This document shows positions 1-6,725 of a stretch of DNA of 10,729 nt, in pieces. How positions within the stretch are numbered: position 1 is the first letter of the stretch; every line of letters begins with the position of its first letter. A program made the translations under genes and the position numbers. Below the pieces are notes generated by a model. That model ran no database searches. It worked only from the letters and a program-made list of their open reading frames with translations, and had not been told where the DNA came from. Location: NCBI GenBank assembly GCA_027058735.1, contig JALURZ010000169.1, forward strand, positions 1 through 10,729, given 5' to 3'. Origin of the DNA: Hyphomicrobiales bacterium (GTDB taxonomy: Bacteria > Pseudomonadota > Alphaproteobacteria > Rhizobiales > JALURZ01).

Positions 1-919
1 CCGCGACCGTGTAGACGCCCGCCGCACTGGCGGGCGTCCTGGGTCCTTCGGCGCGCCATTGCTGTTCCATGGCGCTCAGAAGCCGTTTGGCCGCCACGGC
101 CGCGATTGCCTCGATGTCGCCCGGCGGGCCGGTAAAGGTCTCTTCCCAGTTCAGCGTGCCCAGCGGGCTTTCGCCCCTGAGGGTGGCGCGCAAACCGGAT
201 TTGTCGCCATTGGCCTCGGCCACCGAAATCAGAACATAGTCAACCTTGTAACGCTCTTTCAGCGCTTCGAGCTTTTCGGCCTTGCCCTCCAGCACATCGC
301 GCGCGCTGATCGCCGATACATCGTTCAGATCACCGAGGGGAAGCAGCACGGGGGTCAGTGAATTTTCCGGCCCCAGGCTGGTCCAGGCATCGCGCCAGGG
401 GTTGGGGCTTTCCCACAGCACCGCGCGGCTGCCGATCTTGTAGAGCGCCAGCAGCAGAACCGTTTCCGCCTGCCGGGCGGTGAACTTGAGTTCGTTGGCG
501 TCAAGCAGCTGCTGAATGGCCTCGCGGCGGAACCGGATTGTGAAAGTCGCCATGTAAAGCTTTGGTGCTGTGCGTTCTTTTTCGATGCTCATTCCGGCCA
601 TCGAGCGCGCAATTTCGCCACTGTCGATCTCCGGAAGCCGGGCGTTGGCGTCGCTTCCCAACAGGCGCACCAGCAACCGGTTGAAGGCCTTTTCCTGGGC
701 CTCGAATATGGCCTCGACCTTGGCCTTCGCGGCATTTTCGGCCTCGACCCGCACCTCCACGCCGCGGACCTCGTACAGCGGGTCTTCGTTGGGCTGCTGG
801 GCGCGGATCTGGGGCGCCCACAGCAGTGCCGTCAACACGCCCGCGGCCGCGGCCGCGGCCACCAGGGCGCGGCGCCAGGTGCCGGCGCGCGCGGGAATTT
901 GCGAAGGCTGGATCATCAT
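1..919 (-). CDS. DUF2066 domain-containing envelope protein (partial, 3' end off left edge)
   Basis: An open frame of about 306 codons runs on the minus strand from an ATG at 919 to the left edge without a stop, so the C-terminus is missing. The N-terminus is a clear Sec signal peptide: arginines at 16-17, a hydrophobic core with six alanines (21-26), then IRA-QQ, suggesting cleavage after A40. The mature protein begins with LYEVRGVEVRVEAENAAKAK (48-67), followed by a segment around RLLVRLLG (81-88). That is the pattern I associate with DUF2066 proteins, a periplasmic family of unknown function. DUF2066 genes are often found beside purM in proteobacteria, as here. A second ATG follows immediately (916). 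The upstream bases carry no good Shine-Dalgarno sequence, but the signal peptide supports this start. The family call rests on remembered similarity and gene context; secretion is inferred from the sequence. Confidence 0.8.
   Translation of the reverse strand, partial: MMIQPSQIPARAGTWRRALVAAAAAAGVLTALLWAPQIRAQQPNEDPLYEVRGVEVRVEAENAAKAKVEAIFEAQEKAFNRLLVRLLGSDANARLPEIDSGEIARSMAGMSIEKERTAPKLYMATFTIRFRREAIQQLLDANELKFTARQAETVLLLALYKIGSRAVLWESPNPWRDAWTSLGPENSLTPVLLPLGDLNDVSAISARDVLEGKAEKLEALKERYKVDYVLISVAEANGDKSGLRATLRGESPLGTLNWEETFTGPPGDIEAIAAVAAKRLLSAMEQQWRAEGPRTPASAAGVYTVA
14..38. repeat. Perfect inverted repeat (10-bp arms) inside the DUF2066 gene
   Basis: GACGCCCGCC at 14-23 is exactly complementary to GGCGGGCGTC at 29-38, with a five-base spacer. 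It lies in coding sequence for a Thr-Pro-Ala-Ser-Ala-Ala-Gly-Val stretch. There is no T-run on either side, so it is not an obvious intrinsic terminator. It could form a stable mRNA hairpin or be a chance product of Ala/Gly/Pro codons in GC-rich DNA. Confidence 0.6.
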
Positions 920-1043
920 GGCAAAGGAGATAGCATTAGACGCGGGCCAGTTGTACGGTTTTTTTGCACATTTGCCGGCGGAGTCGCGCTAAACAGAAGC
1001 CGCGCAACACAGGGTTTGCGCATGACAGGCTCATGGGCGCCTC

Positions 1044-2120
1044 ATGGCAGAGACCAGAAAACACCGCACCGGGCTGACCTATCGTGCATCCGGGGTCGAT
1101 ATCGCGGCCGGCAGCGCGCTGGTGGATGCGATCAGGCCCCTTGCGCGCTCCACCGCCCGGCCCGGGGGCGACGCCGCGCTTGGCGGCTTCGGCGGTTTGT
1201 TCGATCCGAAGGCCGCCGGTTTCACCGATCCCATACTCGTCGCCGCCAATGACGGCGTCGGCACCAAGCTCAAGATCGCCATCGAGACCGGCCGCCATGA
1301 CACCATCGGGATCGACCTGGTGGCGATGTGCGTCAACGATCTGATCGTGCAGGGGGCCGAGCCGCTGTTTTTTCTCGATTATTTCGCCTGCGCCGCGCTG
1401 GATGGCGAACAGGCCCGTGAGATCATGGGCGGCATCGCGCAAGGCTGCCGGCAGGCGGGCGCCGCACTGATCGGGGGGGAGACCGCGGAAATGCCGGGAG
1501 TGTACGCGCCGGGCGACTATGACCTTGCGGGTTTCGCGGTGGGCGCGGCGGAACGCGGCACGCTGTTGCCGCGCAACGACGTGGAGGCGGGCGATGCGGT
1601 GCTGGGTCTGCGTTCATCGGGCCTGCATGCCAACGGATTTTCGCTTGTGCGCAGAATCGTTGAAACGGCGTCCCTGCCGTTGCGCGCGCCCGCCCCCTTC
1701 GCGCCCGCGGCCTCTCTGGGGGAAAGCCTGCTGGAACCCACCCGGATTTATGTCTCCTCCCTGCTCGGCGCGGTGCGCGAAACCGGCGCGGTCAAGGCGC
1801 TTGCGCATATCACCGGTGGCGGGCTTGGCGAGAACCTGGCGCGCGTCCTGCCCAAGGGGTGCGATGCCCTGATCGACCTTGCCGCCCTGCGCCCGCAGCC
1901 GGTTTTTCGCTGGCTGGCCGAAACCGGCGACGTGTCGCGGGAGGAAATGCTGAAAACCTTCAACTGCGGCATCGGCATGGCCGTCATCGTCGCGCAGGGC
2001 CATGCGGATCCGGTATGCAGGCGCCTTGAAGAGGCGGGCGAAACCGTCGTGCGGCTGGGGCTGATCGCCAAGGACGGCGCGGCCGGGCGTGTGCGTTTTT
2101 CCGGGCAACTGGATTTGTGA
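1044..2120 (+). CDS. purM: Phosphoribosylformylglycinamidine cyclo-ligase (AIR synthetase)
   Basis: This cytoplasmic enzyme catalyses the fifth step of de novo purine synthesis, the ATP-dependent closure of FGAM to 5-aminoimidazole ribonucleotide. The 358-residue product is close to the family length (about 345 in E. coli). PurM motifs appear in order: the ATP-binding loop NDGVGTKLKIA (69-79), MCVNDLIVQGAEPLFFLDYF (95-114), GGETAEMPGVY (144-154), then GLHANGFSLVR, HITGGGLGENLARVLP and MLKTFNCGIGM in the C-terminal half. An ATG at 1033 is out of frame. The start at 1044 gives the expected short N-terminal extension before TYRASGVDI, although its ribosome binding site is weak. The gene is divergent from the DUF2066 gene across 124 bases and overlaps purN by four bases, so the two are almost certainly translated from one message. 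I could not identify a convincing promoter or purine riboswitch in the gap. Confidence 0.98.
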   Translation: MAETRKHRTGLTYRASGVDIAAGSALVDAIRPLARSTARPGGDAALGGFGGLFDPKAAGFTDPILVAANDGVGTKLKIAIETGRHDTIGIDLVAMCVNDLIVQGAEPLFFLDYFACAALDGEQAREIMGGIAQGCRQAGAALIGGETAEMPGVYAPGDYDLAGFAVGAAERGTLLPRNDVEAGDAVLGLRSSGLHANGFSLVRRIVETASLPLRAPAPFAPAASLGESLLEPTRIYVSSLLGAVRETGAVKALAHITGGGLGENLARVLPKGCDALIDLAALRPQPVFRWLAETGDVSREEMLKTFNCGIGMAVIVAQGHADPVCRRLEEAGETVVRLGLIAKDGAAGRVRFSGQLDL

Positions 2121-2779
2121 GCCGGCCCATGGCGCGAAAAAAAGTTGCCATTCTGATTTCCGGGCGCGGCAGCAACATGCGCGCCCTGATCGAGGCCTGC
2201 GCCGCCAAGTCCTACCCGGCGCGGATCGTTGCGGTGGTGTCGAACCGCCCCGAGGCTCCCGGACTGGACATTGCCCGCCAACGCGGCCTGGAGGCGGTCG
2301 CCATCGACCATACGAAATTCGCCAGCCGCGCCGCGTTCGAAAGCGCCCTTGACGAAATCTTGCGCGCCGCCGGGACCCAGATCATCTGCAATGCCGGTTT
2401 CATGCGCCTGCTGAGCGGCGGTTTCGTGCGCAAGTGGCACAACCGCCATCTCAATATCCACCCCTCCCTGCTGCCCGCCTACAAGGGCCTGCATACCCAT
2501 GAACGGGTGCTGGAGGACGGTGTGCGGATCACCGGATGCACGGTTCATTTCGTGCGCACCGAGATGGACGCCGGCCCCATCGTCGCGCAGGCGGCGGTGC
2601 CGGTATGCGCCGGTGACACGCCTGAGTCGCTGGCCGCCCGGGTTCTGGCCGCCGAACACCGCATCTACCCGCACGCCCTTGAACTGGTCGCGTCGGGCGC
2701 GGCACGGGTGAGGGACGAAAAAGTCATCCTGCGCCAGAGCGGGGCTGCGCCAGACACCCTGTTCTGGCCCAGGCCCTGA
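2117..2779 (+). CDS. purN: Phosphoribosylglycinamide formyltransferase (GAR transformylase)
   Basis: PurN transfers a formyl group from 10-formyltetrahydrofolate to GAR, the third step of purine synthesis. The 220-residue product has the N-terminal substrate loop SGRGSNMRALIEA (15-27) and the catalytic block NIHPSLLPAYKGLHTH (113-128). N113 and H115 correspond to the catalytic Asn and His, and D151 in EMDAGP corresponds to the catalytic Asp, so the active site is complete. The GTG start at 2117 overlaps purM's TGA (GTGA arrangement), which suggests translational coupling. An in-frame ATG at 2129, giving MARKKVAILISGRG, is an equally plausible start and would shorten the protein by four residues; neither has a strong Shine-Dalgarno sequence. 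No clear terminator follows. Confidence 0.97.
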   Translation: MSRPMARKKVAILISGRGSNMRALIEACAAKSYPARIVAVVSNRPEAPGLDIARQRGLEAVAIDHTKFASRAAFESALDEILRAAGTQIICNAGFMRLLSGGFVRKWHNRHLNIHPSLLPAYKGLHTHERVLEDGVRITGCTVHFVRTEMDAGPIVAQAAVPVCAGDTPESLAARVLAAEHRIYPHALELVASGAARVRDEKVILRQSGAAPDTLFWPRP

Positions 2780-2790
2780 GGCGCGCCGGG

Positions 2791-2839
2791 CAGAACCGCC
2801 GCAAACCGCCGGCAAACCGCCCCGTTCCGATCGTTCCGA
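2791..2839. repeat. Short direct repeats in the purN-channel gap
   Basis: The core AACCGCC occurs three times in a row with a period of 10-11 bases (about 2794-2821). Directly after, GTTCCGA occurs twice (2824-2830 and 2833-2839) with a period of 9. The gap from 2780 to 2941 otherwise shows no gene and no clear terminator. The spacing near one helical turn would suit a protein-binding array, but slippage or chance is equally possible. Confidence 0.5.
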
Positions 2840-2844
2840 CGCCT

Positions 2845-2896
2845 TTGGTTTTCCTGCACGAGGGCACTATGCGAACGGCGCGCATGCCGGTATAAC
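2845..2896 (+). promoter_or_regulatory. Weak candidate promoter elements upstream of the MscS-family gene
   Basis: TTGGTT (2845-2850) and TATGCG (2868-2873) are 17 bases apart, and a better -10-like hexamer TATAAC sits at 2891-2896 without a good -35 partner. Each is a weak sigma-70 match. The gap makes an independent promoter for the channel gene likely, but these exact boxes are only suggestions. Confidence 0.25.
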
Positions 2897-2941
2897 CGCG
2901 CCAAGCTGAGCAGCGCCAAAAACCATGGCCGGTCGCGATTC

Positions 2942-5410
2942 ATGAACCAAAGACACCACCCCGGCACGGCGCGCCGTCGCGCCGCACATATGGTCTGCGC
3001 CGCGCGGTGGCTTGGCGTGCTTGCGCTCCTCGCCGTGGCGCTTGTCCTGCCCTGCGCGCCCCTCAGCGCCCAGCCGGGCGATACATTCAAGGTTCTCGAA
3101 GATGCCCTGGCCGCCCAGCGCAGCGGTCTCGACTCAATCAAGAAAAAGCTGGCCGAAGGCGCGCTGAACGACGAGGAACTGGACAAGGCGGAAGACGCGC
3201 TGAGGAAAATCCGCACCGGGCTGCTCGACATCGCCAGGCAAATGAAGGGTCCCTGGGAGGCCAACCGCAAGGCGCTGAAGGATCTCGGGCCGCCGCCGAA
3301 AGCGGGCGAAAAACCGGAGCCCGAAGAGGTGGCCGGCCAGCGCGCCGAACTGGCCAGGCAGCAGAAGCGGCTGGATAACCTGGTGCGCGGGTCGGATGTG
3401 TTCGCGGGCCAGGCGGCGCGCCTTGTCGATACCATACGCTCCTTGCGGCGCGAGCGCTTTTTCGAGCGCGCCTTCTCCCGGCAGCGCCCGCCCATCTCGG
3501 CGTTCTTGTGGAAACAGGCGGGCAACTCTCTTCAGCAGGCCGGCGCGCGAATTAGCGCGGAAATCGCACGGCTGCAGACAGACGCCAGGAGCACCGGCGC
3601 GATGCGGCGTCTTGTGCTGGTATTCGCCGTTGTGCTGGTTCTCACCGGCGCCGGATACCTCTTTGCGCGGCGGTGGCTGATGTCGCGTCTCGACAGGAGC
3701 TTTGCTGCGCGGAAGGGGCGAACAAGCGGGCGCGTGGGCGAAGCGGGCCTGTATTTCCTGGCGCGGATCATCCCCCTCGCGCTCGCCGGGACGATTCTGC
3801 TGGCCACCTTGCGGCTGGAGGGTCTTCTGGCGGCCACGCCCTACTGGTTCGGATGGGCCGTGCTCGGCGCGCTGTTGATTGTGCCGGTGGCGCTCGCCCT
3901 GCGCCGCACGATTGTCCAGCACCGCATCAACCTGCCGGGGCTGCCCGACGCCGGCACTCTGGCGCGCCCGTCCAGCGGCGTCGCGGTACTGGTGATCGGG
4001 CTTGTGCTCACGATCGATTCCCTGTTGCGCGCGGGCGGCTCCATATTGGGCACGTCGCTGTATTTCGCCTTTGCGCAGAGTTTTGTGTTCGCGATCCTGA
4101 TGTCGCTGATGATCCTCGTGCTCGCATGGCGTTCGGGCGAGCGCAAGCCGGCGCGCAAGGCGGTGCGCTCGCGGCTGTGGAGATGGCCGAATGTGCGCAT
4201 CGTGTTTCTCGCCGCCGCCATTGTGACGATCCTTGCCGAACTGTTCGGATATCTGGCATTGGGGCGCTATCTCATCCGCACCGTCTTTTTCGTCGCCGTG
4301 ATTGCCGCTCTTTATTCGCTGCTGCGCGCCAGCGCGCGGGAACTGGCGCTGCGCGCGGAACAAGGGTTTTTCGGCTCCACGCGCAATGGCGACCAGGTCA
4401 CCGACCGCCCGCACCTGATGTTCGCGTTCTGGGCCGGGCTGCTGGTCGATGTGCTGCTGCTGCTGGCCGGGCTGATCAGTCTGTTGCTGATCTTCCGCTT
4501 CCGCTGGATCGAAATCCGCGACTGGCTGTCGCAGGCCTTTCAGGGGGTGAAGATCGGTTCGGTCAACATCTCGCTGATCGATGCGGCGGCCGCCATCGTC
4601 GTCTTTCTCGCGTTCGTCGCGCTGACCCGCTTCGTTCAGCGCTTTTTCGCCCGCGAACTGTTTCCCCGCACCCGCCTCGACACCGGCGTGCGCGATTCGC
4701 TCGTGCGCTTTACCGGCTATGCCGGTCTGCTGGTGGCGGCGCTGACCGGCATCGCCACCCTCGGGGTGGACCTGTCCAGCCTGGCCATCATCGCCGGCGC
4801 GCTGTCGCTCGGTGTCGGGTTCGGCCTGCAGAGTATCGTCAACAACTTCGTTTCCGGCCTGATTCTGCTGTTTGAACGCCCCATCAAGGTGGGGGACTGG
4901 ATCGTGACCGATTCGGGTGAAGGGCATGTGCGGCGCATCGGCGTGCGCTCGACCATAATCGACACGTTCGACCGCACCGCGCTGATTATCCCGAATTCGG
5001 AACTGGTGGTCTCGACGGTGAAGAACTGGACGCTGAAGGATCCGATCGGGCGGGCCGACATCAGGGTCGGCGTTTCCTATGACGCAAACCCCCGGCAGGT
5101 GGAGGAAATCCTGTATGCCTGCGCCGCCGATCATTCCGGCGTCCTGTCCAAACCGCCCCCGGTCGTGCTGTTCAATGATTTCGGCGAAAGCTCGCTGGAT
5201 TTCGAACTGCGGGTCTTTCTGCCCAACATTCGCAATATCCTCGATGTCACCACGGCATTGCGGTTCGAGATATTCGAGCGCTTCGCCGCGGCCGGAATCG
5301 AGATCCCGTTCCCGCAGCGCGATGTGCATGTCAGGGAAGCGGCGCGCGGCACTTCCATGCCCGAAACACGGGCCGCCGGGGCGCGGAAAAAGCCGCGCCG
5401 GCGCCGATAA
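2942..5410 (+). CDS. Large MscS-family mechanosensitive ion channel with N-terminal DUF3772-like region
   Basis: This inner-membrane channel of 822 residues is predicted to open under membrane tension and release solutes during osmotic downshock. It begins with a signal peptide (hydrophobic 22-40, likely cleavage near LSAQ). A periplasmic, charged, helical region follows (about 50-215) and resembles the DUF3772 segment of large MscS/MscK-type proteins. About ten or eleven hydrophobic segments start near 221, 270, 299, 345, 371, 418, 442, 493, 545 and 585. The last is the pore helix with Ala/Gly packing: SSLAIIAGALSLGVGFGLQS (612-631), followed by IVNNF (632-636). The MscS beta domain contains ERPIKVGDWI (645-654) and IPNSE (683-687), and the C-terminal alpha/beta domain follows. 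The tail is very basic (KKPRRRR). M17 (ATG at 2990) is an alternative start that keeps the signal sequence. Neither start has a strong ribosome binding site; a six-codon mini-ORF overlaps the first. Confidence 0.93.
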   Translation: MNQRHHPGTARRRAAHMVCAARWLGVLALLAVALVLPCAPLSAQPGDTFKVLEDALAAQRSGLDSIKKKLAEGALNDEELDKAEDALRKIRTGLLDIARQMKGPWEANRKALKDLGPPPKAGEKPEPEEVAGQRAELARQQKRLDNLVRGSDVFAGQAARLVDTIRSLRRERFFERAFSRQRPPISAFLWKQAGNSLQQAGARISAEIARLQTDARSTGAMRRLVLVFAVVLVLTGAGYLFARRWLMSRLDRSFAARKGRTSGRVGEAGLYFLARIIPLALAGTILLATLRLEGLLAATPYWFGWAVLGALLIVPVALALRRTIVQHRINLPGLPDAGTLARPSSGVAVLVIGLVLTIDSLLRAGGSILGTSLYFAFAQSFVFAILMSLMILVLAWRSGERKPARKAVRSRLWRWPNVRIVFLAAAIVTILAELFGYLALGRYLIRTVFFVAVIAALYSLLRASARELALRAEQGFFGSTRNGDQVTDRPHLMFAFWAGLLVDVLLLLAGLISLLLIFRFRWIEIRDWLSQAFQGVKIGSVNISLIDAAAAIVVFLAFVALTRFVQRFFARELFPRTRLDTGVRDSLVRFTGYAGLLVAALTGIATLGVDLSSLAIIAGALSLGVGFGLQSIVNNFVSGLILLFERPIKVGDWIVTDSGEGHVRRIGVRSTIIDTFDRTALIIPNSELVVSTVKNWTLKDPIGRADIRVGVSYDANPRQVEEILYACAADHSGVLSKPPPVVLFNDFGESSLDFELRVFLPNIRNILDVTTALRFEIFERFAAAGIEIPFPQRDVHVREAARGTSMPETRAAGARKKPRRRR

Positions 5411-5444
5411 CGGGAATGTGAACCAGCCCCCTCCAACAGCCACA

Positions 5445-5473
5445 TTTACAATGGACAAAATTCGCGACATAGT
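5445..5473 (+). promoter_or_regulatory. Candidate sigma-70 promoter before the small secreted-protein gene
   Basis: TTTACA (5445-5450, five of six matches to the -35 consensus) and CATAGT (5468-5473, four of six to the -10) are separated by exactly 17 bases, inside a markedly AT-richer patch between the channel gene and the ORF at 5511. Position and spacing are right for transcription of the small gene, and perhaps of the L,D-transpeptidase gene after it. Confidence 0.45.
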
Positions 5474-5499
5474 TCACATAAGCATCAGTATTTCCGGGG

Positions 5500-5510
5500 C
5501 GCTCTGAGCG
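5500..5510. repeat. Small inverted repeat touching the start codon at 5511
   Basis: CGCTCTGAGCG is a perfect 5-bp inverted repeat around one central T, ending on the base before the ATG. It occupies the place where a Shine-Dalgarno sequence would be expected and could act as a small operator or translation-start structure. It is short enough to be chance. Confidence 0.3.
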
Positions 5511-5915
5511 ATGTTGCGTTTTGTCTTTTCGATCCTGCTCACCCTTACATTGACGCTGTCGCCATTTGCGCGGCTGGCCGCCGCTCCGGCCCATGCGGTT
5601 GCGGCAATCAGCGCAGGCTCGCAACTGGACGATCCGCGCCCGGACCCCGCCGACATGTCGAGCGCCCAGCTTGAACGCGAGCGGGAAAGCCCGAGCCCGC
5701 TTTGCGGAAAGTCCTACAAATTCCTGCAGGCCATCGCGCGTTACCACGATTTTTCCCTGGTCATGCTGCCCGCGGTCAAGATTCAGCCGGTTGTCCGCGA
5801 CCGCCTGCGCAATCCAAATATGCCCGGCCTGAAGTCGGTGCATAGGCCTCCGGTGCACATCACCGCGTCACCTTTCAAGCTGTTCCTGGCAAGAACCAGC
5901 AGGCTGCTGATCTAG
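5511..5915 (+). CDS. Small predicted secreted protein, unknown function
   Basis: The 134-residue frame starts with a convincing signal peptide: MLRF, a hydrophobic core (4-17), and likely cleavage after AAAPAHA (residues 23-29). The mature part is about 105 residues, has a single cysteine (in PLCGKSYKF, about 63-71) and is rich in arginine, lysine and proline toward the end. I recognise no domain. Roughly 70 percent of codons end in G or C, similar to the neighbours, which supports real coding. An in-frame TGA at 5505-5507 means the start cannot lie farther upstream. A promoter-like sequence precedes the gene, but there is no good Shine-Dalgarno sequence. The next gene, an L,D-transpeptidase, is also exported and follows after 143 bases, so an envelope role is possible but is inference only. 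A spurious ORF remains possible. Confidence 0.55.
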   Translation: MLRFVFSILLTLTLTLSPFARLAAAPAHAVAAISAGSQLDDPRPDPADMSSAQLERERESPSPLCGKSYKFLQAIARYHDFSLVMLPAVKIQPVVRDRLRNPNMPGLKSVHRPPVHITASPFKLFLARTSRLLI

Positions 5916-5936
5916 TATTCACCATTTCAGGGAATT

Positions 5937-5967
5937 TCCGGCCTGTGTCTTTCTGGCACCGGCCGGA
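5937..5967. repeat. GC-rich inverted repeat downstream of the small secreted-protein gene
   Basis: TCCGGCC (5937-5943) pairs with GGCCGGA (5961-5967) across a 17-base loop. No T-run follows, so it is a poor intrinsic terminator; it may be a structured part of the leader upstream of the L,D-transpeptidase gene. Confidence 0.35.
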
Positions 5968-5997
5968 GAGGCTGCACCGACAGTCTCGGCTAACGAT

Positions 5998-6026
5998 GGA
6001 TCCGCAAGCCCCGGCGGCCCGGATCC
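5998..6026. repeat. Inverted repeat in the leader of the L,D-transpeptidase gene
   Basis: GGATCCG (5998-6004) and CGGATCC (6020-6026) are exact complements separated by 15 bases, and lie about 20 bases upstream of the ribosome binding site. Each arm contains the self-complementary GGATCC, so the pair can also be read as two small palindromes. A leader hairpin or an operator is possible. Confidence 0.35.
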
Positions 6027-6044
6027 AAGGTACAAGGATTGAGC

Positions 6045-6050
6045 AGGAGA
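6045..6050 (+). promoter_or_regulatory. Ribosome binding site deciding the L,D-transpeptidase start
   Basis: AGGAGA ends eight bases before the ATG at 6059. The frame is open upstream as far as a GTG at 5945, but that extension would bury the signal peptide inside the protein, so this site fixes the start at 6059. Confidence 0.8.
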
Positions 6051-6058
6051 ATTCAGAC

Positions 6059-6634
6059 ATGCTGCAAAAGACAATCATCGCTTCCACCGCAATTGCGTTC
6101 ATTGCCGTCGGGCTGACGCAAACCGCAGAGGCGTCGAAGAAAAAAGCCCGTTACAATTTCTCGGCGGCCGCGGCACTGGGGGATTACACGGGCAAGAAGA
6201 CGGTGAGTTACGAAACCAAGGAAAAGCCTGGGACGATCATCGTCAACACAAAGGAGAGGAAACTCTATTTCGTGCTCCCGGGTGGCAAGGCGATCCAGTA
6301 TGGCGTTGGCGTCGGGCGGCCCGGTTTCACATGGAGCGGCGTCACGCGTATCGCCCGTAAGGCGAAATGGCCGACCTGGCGTCCGCCGGCAGCCATGCGC
6401 AAGCGTGAGCCCAACCTGCCCGCTGTCATGAAGGGAGGGCTGGACAATCCCCTCGGCGCGCGGGCGCTGTATCTTTACAAGGGTGGCCGCGACACCCTGT
6501 ACAGGCTCCATGGCACCGCCGACAGGGCATCGATCGGCCGCGCCGTATCCAGCGGCTGCATCCGGCTGCTCAATGAGGAAGTCAAGGATCTCTACGAGAG
6601 AGCCAAGACCGGTACCAAGGTGATCGTTCTGTAA
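6059..6634 (+). CDS. L,D-transpeptidase, YkuD (ErfK/YbiS/YcfS/YnhG) family
   Basis: The product is an exported peptidoglycan enzyme expected to form 3-3 cross-links between meso-diaminopimelate residues or to attach proteins to peptidoglycan. It is 191 residues long. A signal peptide covers about 1-25 (hydrophobic 5-19, likely cleavage after AEA). The YkuD domain runs from GTIIVNTKERKLYFVLPGGK (58-77) to the end. The catalytic signature is present: H151 in LHGTADRASIGRAVSSG (150-166) and the SSGCIRL block (164-170), with nucleophile C167 and R169. There is no LysM or other wall-binding domain, so this is a minimal single-domain enzyme. It has its own good ribosome binding site and ends just before a strong terminator. 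The biological target (cross-linking or lipoprotein attachment) cannot be told from the sequence. Confidence 0.93.
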   Translation: MLQKTIIASTAIAFIAVGLTQTAEASKKKARYNFSAAAALGDYTGKKTVSYETKEKPGTIIVNTKERKLYFVLPGGKAIQYGVGVGRPGFTWSGVTRIARKAKWPTWRPPAAMRKREPNLPAVMKGGLDNPLGARALYLYKGGRDTLYRLHGTADRASIGRAVSSGCIRLLNEEVKDLYERAKTGTKVIVL

Positions 6635-6662
6635 GGACGGTTCAAAGCACACCCACAGCCCT

Positions 6663-6700
6663 GGCCGCCCGCTTCGCTTGAGGCGGGCGGCCTTTATTTA
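6663..6700 (+). terminator. Rho-independent terminator after the L,D-transpeptidase gene
   Basis: GGCCGCCCGC (6663-6672) pairs perfectly with GCGGGCGGCC (6683-6692). Inside this 10-bp stem three more pairs (one a T:G wobble) leave a tight GCTT loop. The stem is followed immediately by TTTATTTA (6693-6700). The plus-strand T-run and the lack of an A-run on the left make it directional for the L,D-transpeptidase transcript. It sits between two convergent genes. Confidence 0.9.
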
Positions 6701-6725
6701 TGCCGGCGCGGCGGGCGAAACGGCC

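Noticed and set aside
959..965. Run of seven T in the gap between the DUF2066 gene and purM, considered as a terminator tail.
   Set aside because: No stable GC hairpin immediately precedes it on either strand, and the flanking genes are divergent, so no terminator is expected.
920..1043. Purine riboswitch or PurR-type operator upstream of purM.
   Set aside because: I saw no recognisable aptamer core or operator palindrome; the only promoter-like boxes (TTGCAC near 964, TAAACA near 990) are badly spaced.
1748..2815. A 355-codon minus-strand frame across purM and purN.
   Set aside because: Antisense shadow of two certain housekeeping genes.
3134..5470. A 778-codon open frame on the minus strand opposite the MscS-family channel gene.
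   Set aside because: Its translation is rich in Gln, Arg, His, Gly and Asp with no domain, typical of the antisense frame of a GC-rich membrane protein gene; the plus strand encodes a clear channel.
5945..6058. Upstream extension of the L,D-transpeptidase from a GTG at 5945.
   Set aside because: It would place 38 extra residues before a good signal peptide and ignore the strong ribosome binding site at 6045-6050.
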